In this document: in pieces, positions 22,203 through 34,200 of the stretch
Layout of the letters: each line of letters starts with the position of its first letter
How positions within the stretch are numbered: the first letter of the stretch is position 1
The notes under the pieces: generated by a model
Told to the model about the DNA's origin: nothing
Seen by the model: only the letters and a program-made list of their open reading frames with translations
Database searches by the model: none
Program-made: the position numbers and the translations under genes
Assembly: GCF_020536995.1 (NCBI RefSeq)
Contig: NC_068355.1
Coordinates: forward strand, 126,361,472 to 126,425,471
Length of the DNA: 64,000 nt
Direction: 5' to 3'
Source: Dreissena polymorpha
Taxonomy: Eukaryota > Mollusca > Bivalvia > Myida > Dreissenidae

Positions 22203-25200
22203 ATGGAACAAAATCACGTTTTATCAATTCAAAGTACGGTTGTGTCTGGTTACGTTGGAAACAAATGTGCATCATTCTCGCTTCAGGTATTGCTTGTCAA
22301 GCAGAAAGCATGTCCAGATACAGACTATGTTGATATTTCGGATACCATTTTCGGACGCATAGCCTTAATGATGACGCAAGTTCTCTCCTAACGTAGAAAA
22401 AGATTTTCCGTCTGTACGTGCATCAAACACTCCCTAATTTTGTTTGAGCTTATGTCAAGCGATTTTAAAATAATGGTACCTTTCTGCTTTTATGGATTTT
22501 TTCGAAAAATGTCTCTTTTTAACTAAAATCAAGTCTAAATCCAGTCTAGGGGCAAGGTGTTGTCCCTGATTAGTTTGTGAGGACTGCACTGGCTAATCAG
22601 AGTCGACACTTAACGCATATAGTCAAGAATTCCCATAACGAGGCTCAATTGATTGTATAATGTGATGTTTTTCATTTTAGATTCATGGGTTTGATGTGTG
22701 CCCTATAAACTCTGTGCAGTTGTCCAATCATACAGGTAACATTTTTGCTATGCTTCATGAGACTTTATTTTGACAGAGGTGGTAAATAGTCAATATGGCG
22801 ACGTTCATGCTGAGATAGTAATGCTTAGTAGTGCTGCAAAAATATGCCAAAAAGCGTATTGCAATATATTGTCAATTCAAAAACATGTATTGCAATATAT
22901 CGCAATATATTGCTAACTTGTACCAGAAGAATAACTCGCCAATTACCCGATAATCCCGTATATTCCAGTTTTAAAGCAAATTCTGGTAAATATTGATTAT
23001 AAAAGTGCTCAAGAATAACAAGAAACACAAACATTCGCCAATTTTCTTATGTATCAAATACATTTTGGCATTTGTTACTATTTAAAGATGTGATGAAATA
23101 ACGTCCGATCGGGGCGTTTTTTCCCACTTAGCAGGCGTTAATCGCCTGACGTGATGTTCCCGTTTTTATACAACACAAAATACACCCACACTTTCCATGC
23201 GACGTTCTACATGTCTACATAATTTTCGCGCGCTTTTTATTGTGACAAAGGATAAAGCACTTTTTATTTGACGCTGGCATTTTTTATTGTTTTGTTAGCA
23301 TTAAAATTCGGAAGCGTGTTTCCGAAATTCGGTTTACAAATTTAATATCGCTCATTTCAGAATCGAACGCAACAGTTACAGCTGTGGGTAATTAATTCAA
23401 CGATAATTTGTTCAAAAGCATCAAACGAATGCTTCCATCTAACAACGCTACTCCATATATTAGACTTTTTAGAATGCTATTTTTACATAACAATTAATTT
23501 TTACTAAACACCGCTTTGTTTTGTTTACCTTGATATCATTATTTCAGATGGCTTTTCTGGACGAAATGTGGATGAAATTTTGTAAAATTTTCGTACCGGA
23601 ATGATGAAAATTGTATTGCAATACAATATGTGGATTACGTATTGCGATATATACCGATATACCTGTATATTGTTGCAGCACCAATGTTTAGCTCGGCAGT
23701 TTTCGGAGAAACCCCGAGGTATTGTCATAGCCAGCTTGCCCTATCCGTCGTCGTGTCGTCCGCTTTGTGCTAAAACCTTTACATTTTGTCAAGGTTTTGA
23801 ACTTTGCCTCTAAAATCAAAGTGCTTTAACCTACAACTTTGAAACTTTGTATGTAGCTGCACCATGACTAGCTCTACATTCCACACCCATTTGTTGGTCA
23901 CGAGGTCAAATGTCAAGGTCACTGTGACCTTTAAATTAAAAAAAATAAAATCTGATAAGCTTTCATTTATTCAAAACTGCACCGCAGCCAAGCGTGGCAC
24001 CCGTTATGGGGTGCTCTTTTCCCCCTTATTATACCCTTTATTACTTTGGTTGAATGTTTTAATGACACTTACTTTCCTGCCATATCAGTGAAAAGGTGAT
24101 AAGTGTTTATTATCCCCACGCTTTGTGGTTATCTCCGCTGTCTGTCTGTCTGTCCGTCCTGGCCACTATCTCCTCCTACACTTTTAGCACTAGAACCCTG
24201 AAACTTACACACATGGTAGCTATGAGCATATGTGCGACCCTGCACTATTTGGAATTTTTATCTGACCCCTGGGTCAAAAGTTATGGGTGTTGGGGTGGGG
24301 GACGCATCAGAGATTTTCACCAATTGTTTTATGTTATTTTACATTAACTTCTTCATTTCTACACCGATTTACTTCAAATTGATACTGAACATCTCATATG
24401 ACAATACGGTCATGGCCCTATTACCAACCCTGGGGTGCCCCCTGGGTCAAACATGCGTCGGCGTCGGCCTCTGCCCCGCCATTTCTAGTTTTGTATTAAA
24501 ATTGGCTTTATATCTCTACTTTATTCCCCGCAAATCCCCTTAATTACTTTGGTTGAATGTTTAAATGACACTTACTTTCCTGCCATATCAGTGAAAAGGT
24601 GATAAGTGTTTATTTTGTATTAAAATTTGCTTTATATCTCTACTTCATTCCTCGCAAATTTTCATAGTGAAGCTGTAATTTGGTCATTCAGCTAAGAAAT
24701 TTTGCAGGGACTAAAGTCGCGATATAGAGCGAATATTAATACTTAATAAACGCTTATAACTTTCTTGCTGATATGGCTGTAAAATAAGCGGCATCTAAAC
24801 AATAAATACCGGTACAAGTTATAAAGGGTATAAAAACGGTGTAAAATACTTGCCACTGCATTGACGACGCCATGTTGACTACCATGTGATTAGCCCCTCT
24901 GGTATCTATCACAGGTGGTTAGCGTGTGGCTATGATATTAATTAGTGAAAGCTAACCACCTGTGGTATCTACAGGACCAAAAAAAAACAATAATTGCATA
25001 AATCTATGATTAAGCAGTTTTAACATTTTACAGTTCTAAATTAGCTTTGATTCAGGGACAGTCAGTTACCATCTGAAATAAATGCTTTAACACTTTTGTG
25101 ATTAATTTTGTCAAGCCCACTTCCATTTAAAGCTTGTTATAGCTGTCAAAAATGAATAAGTTTATTCACTTGCATGCAGTAATCAGTCAAATTGTGTCTT

Positions 25201-28200
25201 GACTGGCACTTGATCAATCATTCTGACTAAACATATTTTAACATTCTGGTTAAACATATTTTCAGGCTACAAATGTTTCAAGGGTCAGGTGCTGAATGAC
25301 AGTGATGTTGCCTGCCTGTACGATGGACTTAAGCAGAACAATATACACAACCAATTCTCACATCTCCTCACAGGTAAAGGGTGAATCTCATCAAGGGATG
25401 TCATTATTGATCAACTGCCTATCAACTTGATCGTGTTTTGTTTGTGTCTTTTTTTGCTTACAAATTGCCATGCAGATAGGATGAAAATGCCCCATAGAAA
25501 TATAATTCCAAAATTAATACCAATCCCTTCACATAAGAGCAGGTCACTACAGACCTGGCTTTGCACAAGAAAACTAAACAAAGTCCATGCATATAAAAGA
25601 AAGAGTTATTGTTATTGTGTTTTCTCCATTCATTTTCATTTTAGAATGCTTTAGAAAATTAACAATTGGCATTAACTCTGTAAATTTTGAAGGACAAGTT
25701 ATGGTACTTTTAGTGTTCACTTTCTCCCTAAGAGCTTATGTAATTTGTGAAAATTCATGGCAATACATGTGTTGTATATTCAGTACTTTTCGAGTTAAGC
25801 GTAGCAGAAGAAAATAACAAAATGCACCAACAATTAGGAAATGGGCAATAACTCAAAAATACTTTAGAATGTGTTTTGGATCTTGTACCCAGTACTTCAT
25901 CTCAATCTGCTTTATTGTCCCCTACCAGTGAAACCGAAGGGTACTTATGGTTTTCGCTCAGTCTGTCAGTCAGTCTGTCACACTTTTCTGGATCCTGCGA
26001 TGACTTAAAAAGTTCTATATATTTTTTCATGAAACTTGAAACATGGGCAGATGGCAATATGGACATTATGCATATCATTTTATTTTGTTCCTACGTCAAG
26101 AACTCTGGTTGCTATGGCAACAAATTAAATTATTAAAAAAATCTGAAAATGGTGGGGACTTGTATTGCTTGGCAATAGTCTTGTTTATACATGAAGTTTC
26201 TCCTGAAGAGAGAGTTATGGTTCTTGTACAGGGCACTTACCATCAAGGCTGTCTCAGAGAGTTATGGTTCTTGTACAGGGCACTTACCATCAAGGCTGTC
26301 TCAGAGAGTTATGGTTCTTGTACAGGGCACTTACCATCAAGGCTGTCTCAATCATTTTAATACTTCCTGAGGTATGCTGTCCACAAGAAGTGGTATGGAA
26401 GGAAAGACTGACAGACAGAAGGATGGACAATGAGTGTACTATACATCTCCCTTTAGGGCCATGAAAATAACATTCATCTTATAATTAATTATTAAACCAC
26501 AGATGCAAATATACTTATTGAAAGTATTGGCCAACATGTTTGGATCATATAATTTCTTAATAATATTCAACTTAAACTCATAAAGTTGGATTCATTTTAT
26601 ACTTGTATGATCTTCTTATGCAACTTTATGATGAAAAATTATTATCATATTCAATGCAAATTTTATAAAATAACCATTGACTTACAACTGTTACTTTTAA
26701 ATTATGTGTTTTAGTCATGCCATAATAAACCTAAAATTCCTAAACATTATTTAGAAAAACTTGGTATGAACAGGTGCATTTACTGCTTAAAAAATTGAAA
26801 ATTTTTATTTTATGCTTTCCGGTGGTTTATATAGAAATATCAGTGAATTAATACTGATAATTTCACTGTTTCAAACAATGAAAATTATCAGTGAAAATTA
26901 TCGATAATTCTCACTGTTTACTGTGAGATGACGTCTTTTTTTTACGAAATGATGTCATTATTCCAGCGAAATTCTTTAGTTAAACTCTTTAACAATGTAT
27001 ATTAACTGTGAAAAAAAGCAGAAAAAAATTGTTGGATTCAGTTGAATATCGATTTTAATTCACTCGTGATCATAGAAAAAATATATTTTCTATGATCACT
27101 TGTGAATTAAAATCGATAATCCACCGAATCCAACAAATATCCTCTATGTAAACTTTATACGTTTGTATAAATTTGGATACATGGAAAATACTATATAAAT
27201 CTATTCACATTGATGTATTCACATTGATTGTATTTTCACCGTTAATATATTGCTTTATTATTTTAATTGCATACAAATATCTTGATCATAGCTGCAATTT
27301 GAAGCTGAGATTCATAGAAAAACAATATTAATAAAGGTGCTTAAACAAAAACAAAAAAAATTATATTGATATGTTGTGAGTTATAGATTGAGTATTGTTT
27401 CACATGCATTTTATGTTAGATGAAATGTACATCCTTAGTAAATTACTTAAGTGGATTATTATAAGCATTATGCATGGATTTATAATTTAAATATTTTTTT
27501 TGCAGGTTACATTGGATCAAAGTCATTCCTGTTGAAGGTTGGAGATATCATTGAAGATGTACGAGCAAGCAATCCCGGGCTCATATATGGTATGTTTTGT
27601 TTGAATGGACAGAAAGATTAGTATTGTCATACCCAAAAACTAAATTTTGAAATAAATCAATTTATACCTTCTAGCAATTGATTATACAAACTACTTACCT
27701 AATTTATTATTTTCTTTCAGTATGTGACCCAGTAATGGGAGATAATGGAAAATTGGTGAGTTTTATAAAAAATGTTTGTTTTATCATCAGTTTGTAGATA
27801 GCCATGATGATTTGTTGTACATGTTCTGTCTTTTAATAAATTAGGTAACTACTTTCTTTTTTGTACTGTTTACTTTTGCTGTCTACAAAAATGAACCGAA
27901 TGGAAATGATTTTTTATTATGTATAATACACCTAACAGCAACTTTCACTCGTAGGCTACCATAAATTTAGAAACATTTCTGCTTGAAATACCAGCTATTA
28001 TCTCCATGTTTGCTTTCATATCTTCCCAAACATACAAAACAAATGCAAAAATGTCCTGTTTACCATTGTGCATAATAAGTATTCTATAATGTAGCACATT
28101 CAATTCATGGTGCATTACATATTTTGACAAGTGTAATGTGCTCTGTTAAAAGTGAAGAGATAAAGTATATTTCATCCAACTTATCATTGTATTCTATGTG

Positions 28201-31200
28201 CAGCACTTCTTGAGAAGTTGGTGCTTAATATTACTGATATGGAAACATCAACCTCACTCTGTTAAAACTGGGCTTATTGCATGAGGGTAAAGTATTGTCC
28301 CAGATTAGCCTGTGCAGTCCGCGAAGGAATATCAGGGATGACATTTTCTGCTGTTATAATATTTCTTGTTTGAAAGAAGTTTTTTCTTTGAGAAAACCCA
28401 TTTAAGGCTTAAAGTGTTGTCCCTGATGAGCCTGTGTGGGCTGCACAGGCTAATCTTGGGTGAAACTTTACGCACATACATTAACCCATTTATGCCTAGC
28501 ATCTAGAAAAAAGGTCTTGGCAAACAGCGTAGACCCAAATGAGACGCCGCATAATGCGGCGTCTCATCCGGGTCTGCGCTGTTTGCTTAAAGGAATTTCT
28601 GTAAGAAATATTATAAATATAGGAATACATATACTAGACATCCCTTATTTTGGAAATAAATTGATCCAATTTAGAAGGATGGGAGAGTCCACTTGGCATA
28701 AATGCAATAAGCCTGGTATTCCCAGAAAGAGGCCCATATTAGTTTATATATCAGCATGCATATAACAATGCCTGCATGTGTGTATTTGTAGCACTCCTAC
28801 TCTCTGTTTCAGTATGTACCACAGGAGCTGTTACCCGTGTACAAAGATGTGATCATTCCAAAGGCAGACATTGTGACTCCCAATCAGTTTGAGGCAGAGT
28901 CAGTGTATTTTTCAGTGAATTGTGAATTTGCCCTTTTATGTAATGTTGTGAATTCATGTGTCTCATAAATAATAAAAAAAAGTTTTGAGAAATTGATATC
29001 AAAAAGAGAGTTGTAAGCTAAAATTAAATAATAACTGTGAGAAAAGTATAAATTTTTGCTTTGTGAATGTCCCAGCAATCAGGCATAAAATAAAGCAAAA
29101 CAAAGTCACTGTAAGTTACATGCTTAGGTAGAGCAGGGACCTATACAATAGTATAGTACCCTGGATAGAGGCGGTATACTGTGTTCACCACGTAGATCTA
29201 TTTGTCTGTTTGTGGGGATATCTCTTTTCTGTCCTTATAAAACAAAAAAAACATAAAAACATTTATGTATTGCTACCTATTTGAAATTGTGCATGTTCAG
29301 TTGTTATTATTCTACTTTGAAAATTTCAAAATTTATGATTTATGCCCCTTTTCTTTTTTGAACCTATTATTTCTGTTACATGGTTATTTTAACTTGCTTT
29401 ATAATGTGAAATGGTATAATCCTACTTTTTTAGCAATGATTCTTTCTTTGTGTCCCCCTGTCCCTTTTTATCCACCACCATGGGGGGAGGAATATTGTTT
29501 TGGCGTTGTCACTCCGTTGTATTTTAGAGGGAAAGAAGGAGTACTACAGGATAGAGATGCCCTACCTTCAAGCCATCTTTGTAGCACTGGGGACCTCTTT
29601 GCCTCCTGTCTACTTACATGTTCACCCTCAGGTTGCTTACAGACGTGGTGTTTTTTGTTTAGGCAGACACTCATGCCATATAGAGGCTTTGTGGGAAGGG
29701 ACCTCAAGTGTTTTAGTTTAGTTCAGTATAGCGCTGACAACGGAGCTGCTTTGTGAAGAAATGCTAGCATAGTCTGGTCAGGAGATAGCTTGTTTGCTCC
29801 TAAGTCAAGCAACATTTCGTGGCCTTATTAATAGACAATGGAGCTCAGCACCAGACTGCGCAAATACACTGGCCACATATGCCATAAAACCCATTTTGTT
29901 TTTACCTCTTAACAAAGCTTTATTAAAACCATTCATACCCTCCCTCTCTGTCTCCCTTAGGTTGCTAACTGACATGAAGATCTCCAGTGAAGCCGATGCC
30001 CTTCTGGCCGTGCAGAGGCATATTAAGGGATCCTACTTCACGTTTGTTGTCAAATTGTGACAGAGGCTGTAGGTTTAACTCTTCATATTACCTCTACCTC
30101 TGTGTCTTCTTCAGGTTGCTGACTGACATGAAGATTTCCAGTGAAGCTGACGCCCTACTGGCCATGCAGAGGCTACATGAGATGGGACCCAAGACTGTTG
30201 TCCTTAGTAGCACCAGCCTGGGGTCGGAGGGCATACTGGTAGCGCTGGCTAGCACCGTGAAAAGTACCTGATCTTGCATATGAATCTTGCTCAGTGAAAA
30301 CAGAATTCTAATGAATGTCCTTAAAGTGTCGTCCCAGATTACCTGTGCAGACTACACAGGCTAACCAGGAACAACTCTTTCAGCTTTGACTGGATTTTCG
30401 CTTAAAGGAGACTTCTTTTAAATGAAAAATACCAGAAATGGTGAAAGTTTTGTCCCTGATAATCCTGTTCAGACTGTTCAGGCTTATCTGGGATGACATT
30501 TTACACACATGCATTCAGTTCTGTTTCCCAGAGAAAGGTTCATATTTTCTAAAATAGATTATTATTGTATAAACCTTGTTCTGAGAAAACTGGGCTTAAT
30601 TCATGTGCGTAAAGTGTCGTCCCAGATTAGCCTGTGCAGTCTGCACAGGCTTATCAGGGACGACACTTTCCGCCTAAACTTGATTTTCGGTAAGAAGGGA
30701 CTTCCTTCAAACTAAAAATACCATACAAGCGGAAAGTGTCGTCCCTGATTAGCCTGTGCGGACTGCTCAGGCTAATCTGGGACGACACTTTACGCACATG
30801 AATTAAGCCCAGCTTTCTCAGAACAAGACACATATTATTTACCCAGATCTGCAGTCTTCACAAAAGTGACCAATGCCTAATTCATTACTGCCTACAACGT
30901 CTGATTGTGCCGTCAATATTGCTGTCCAAAACCTGAATTTATTGTCCAATTAACAGAAACAAGGTTTTAGACCTTAAGTTTATGTCAGCAATGAGTGCTT
31001 GTATTTTTTTTTTCTCACCTACAAAAATGAACAAATCTGATTTGCTTAGGGCAGTCACATGCATGGGGTGTATTTTTCAAACACTCTGAGAAATTTCAAT
31101 ACACCTATGAACTTTAAAAAAGGCCTCTGTTGGATAAACTGATTGATAAGCCTTGATAATGCACACTAACATTTACATGGTATTCAATTTATCCTACAAC

Positions 31201-34200
31201 ATTTAAAAAACTACAGTTTAATTGTTTGAAACAATAGCCAAAAATCACATTTAATTAACTGAATCTAATTTTGCGTAGTAATATCAAAAGTTACAAAATA
31301 TGAACCCTTATGTCAGACATAAAGCAGCATTTATACTTGCTGGTATTGTTAATTTTTGTTGTGATACAACTCTTCTATTAAGACACTTTTTACTAACTGG
31401 CATATAATGTATAAAAGTCAAACCTCTACTTGAACTTGTTCAAAATTGTTGCAATCCTCCTTTTCCAATGTAAAAAAGGTGTTGACAGCAGGCCATTCTT
31501 TGTGGATAGACATTCTTTGATCCACTTACAAAGGAATTACTATGTAAAATTCTACTTCAATTTCCCATGAAAAGTAAAAGAAAAATGCACCCCAATTGCA
31601 ATATTAACACTCAGTTCACTGACACTGTTCTCAATCCGTAAATTGTTCAACAAAAACTCTGAATTAAAAACATCCCGTTATTGGAGTACATCTCCAGAAA
31701 TCTGCTCACGCAAGATATGTCATAAATTTCTTATTTGAGTGAATGAAAATAAAAATACAGCAAGCTAGTTTGGTAATATATTTTTAAGAAGAAACAAAAT
31801 AGGATTATATGTTAAATTCACGCTTACAGATATCTCTATATGAACATCTATTAAACACAAAAAGGAAACAGTATTTGGTGAGATATAGTTGTTATACGGT
31901 TAGTAACTGATGGTGTTTGAGATATATACCCTAGTAATGTCATAGCATACATGAACTTCCCTGTCATATGATATGAAGTTACTGAGGGTTTATATCCCAT
32001 CAGTTACTAACCGTGTAACTAATAATACCTTCCCCGGTAGGATTGGCTGTGTCTGAGTTGGGTCAACTTTTAAGAAGACTAAATAAATTGAAAAGTTGGT
32101 GAACGTGTATGAAGTGCGGTATGCAAAATAACATTTTGTTTAAATCAATTTATTTTAGCTGGATTGCATAGAAATGCTCTCGAGTCCGTTTCCTAGGCCT
32201 ATAACAAGCACTTGGTGTCTTTGTGGAAGATCTAGAGAACGCAACCAGAGTGGGGATGGAACACGTGACCTCCCGATCGCAAGGAGGCTTCCATATCCAT
32301 TACACCACCGCAAAGAATAATATTTGAGCCTCAATCTGGGAAATTTGGACTTAATGCCTGTTTTGTGGCCTCCCACATAGGCCTGTTTGGTACTTACAGG
32401 CCAATTAAAGACAACTTTTTGTGCTTTTCTGGAATTTTTTTGTTTAAATGAGTCTCTTCTAAATATTTTTTTTGTGTAAAAGGTGTGGTCCCTCAGTCTG
32501 CTCAGGCTTCCCAGGGAGAACACTTGCACATAGCCCTGTTCATCCAGAGCATGGCCCATTTAATGTTTTAAGCTTGAGAGTGTTGCAAGGCATATTGCCT
32601 AGCACATAGAAGAACAAATACACAAGGATGTTGCACCCTGTTTTTTCCCCCTTGAACTGTTCTAAAATAGCTGTATGGGTCATTTACAATGAGGACTATT
32701 TCTATGTCTTGCTTTCAAGCTGTTCTTATAAGCATAAAGTGGCTTCCAGACAATCAAACAATTGTCTGGTTTAAACGAACTTGAAATGAAAGAATAATAA
32801 AACAGTGTTGAATTATTAATATGAGTATCATTATGGGAAAACTGAACCTAAATTAATGTCTGTGCATAAAGTGCCATCCCACATTAGCTTGTGGCAAAGG
32901 CCTATCAGGGACAACACTTTTCACTGTTATGGCATCTTAGTGAAAAACCAGTGTAAGCAAAAAGTGTCCTTCATGATAAGCTCATGCAGACTGCACAGGC
33001 AAATATGGGATGGCACTTCACGCACATGCATTAAGCCCTGTTGTCCCAGAACGCACCCCATATTATTGTCATACATTGTATTTAAGATGGAGAGAAGGAG
33101 TGCTACAGGATAGAGATGCCCTACCTTCAAGCTATCTTTGTAGGCACTGGGGACCTCTTTGCCTCCTGTCTACTTGCATGGATGCACAAGGACAATGACT
33201 TAAAGGTAAGTATTAGGAGAGGACCTTGTAAGCCTAGGCATTAAGCCGCATTTCCGGAAGCGAGGCTGACATATTTATGTCCCCCACCACTATAGTGGGG
33301 GACATATTGTTTTTGCCTGTCGGTTGGTTGGTTGGTTTGTGTGTTTGTTTGCTCCAACTTTTAACATTTTGCCATAACTTTTGCAATATTGAAGATAGCA
33401 ACTTCATGTTTGCCATGCATGTGTATCTCATGGAGCTGCACATTTTGAGTGGTGAAAGGTCAAGGTCATCCTCCAAGGTCAAAGGTCAAATATATGACTT
33501 CAAAGCGACGCCGAAGGGGACATAGTGTTTCTGACGAACACATATATTGTTTATCTCTCAGCAAAAGTGGATAGATGTAGTTTTGGCATTGTCCGTTTGT
33601 CAGTCAGTCTGTGTGTCCTTTTCACAAACTTTTTAGAAACTGTATGAGATTCCAACACTTCTACCCTTTCTTTAAATAAGAGTTATTGTCCTTTGTTATT
33701 TTTGTATGATGTAATTTATAAGGGCTATACCTCAGATACTGTAATGATTCAAACAGGAAACTTCATGGGTGTATATCAATGAGGAGTAGTGAAATGGACA
33801 ATAATTCTAACCCTACAATTTCTTAAATAAGAGTTATAGCCCTTTGTTGTTTTTTGTTTGTTTGATGTCCTTATGTCATGAACTTTTCAGGGCTTTAGCG
33901 GTTTTTCATAAACTATATAATGTTTCTACATGAAACTTCATTTGTGTAAAGATATCAATGAGAGGAAGTGCCATGCACAAGAACGATAATCATTTGCTTT
34001 CTAAATAAGAATTATTGCCCTTTGTTATTTTGTATGATGTATCTTTTGAGGGCTATACCCCAGATGCTTCACAAGTTTTTAACATGAAATTTAATGTATG
34101 TTTATACATGTATATCAATGAGGAGAATTGCAATGCATTTAAAACAACAACCTGACACAACATTATTTTACAGTTATTGCCCTGTTCATTCATCTGCACC

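Noticed and set aside
29621-29648. Third copy of the PDXK exon 7 start
   Set aside because: Only about 23 bases match, too short to call as a feature; kept as a remark in the exon finding.
29265-29756. 163-codon frame
   Set aside because: It crosses PDXK intron 6 and the exon 8 copy in a frame other than the kinase's; a chance frame.
32155-32559. 134-codon minus-strand frame
   Set aside because: It runs through a SINE and a degraded F6 copy.
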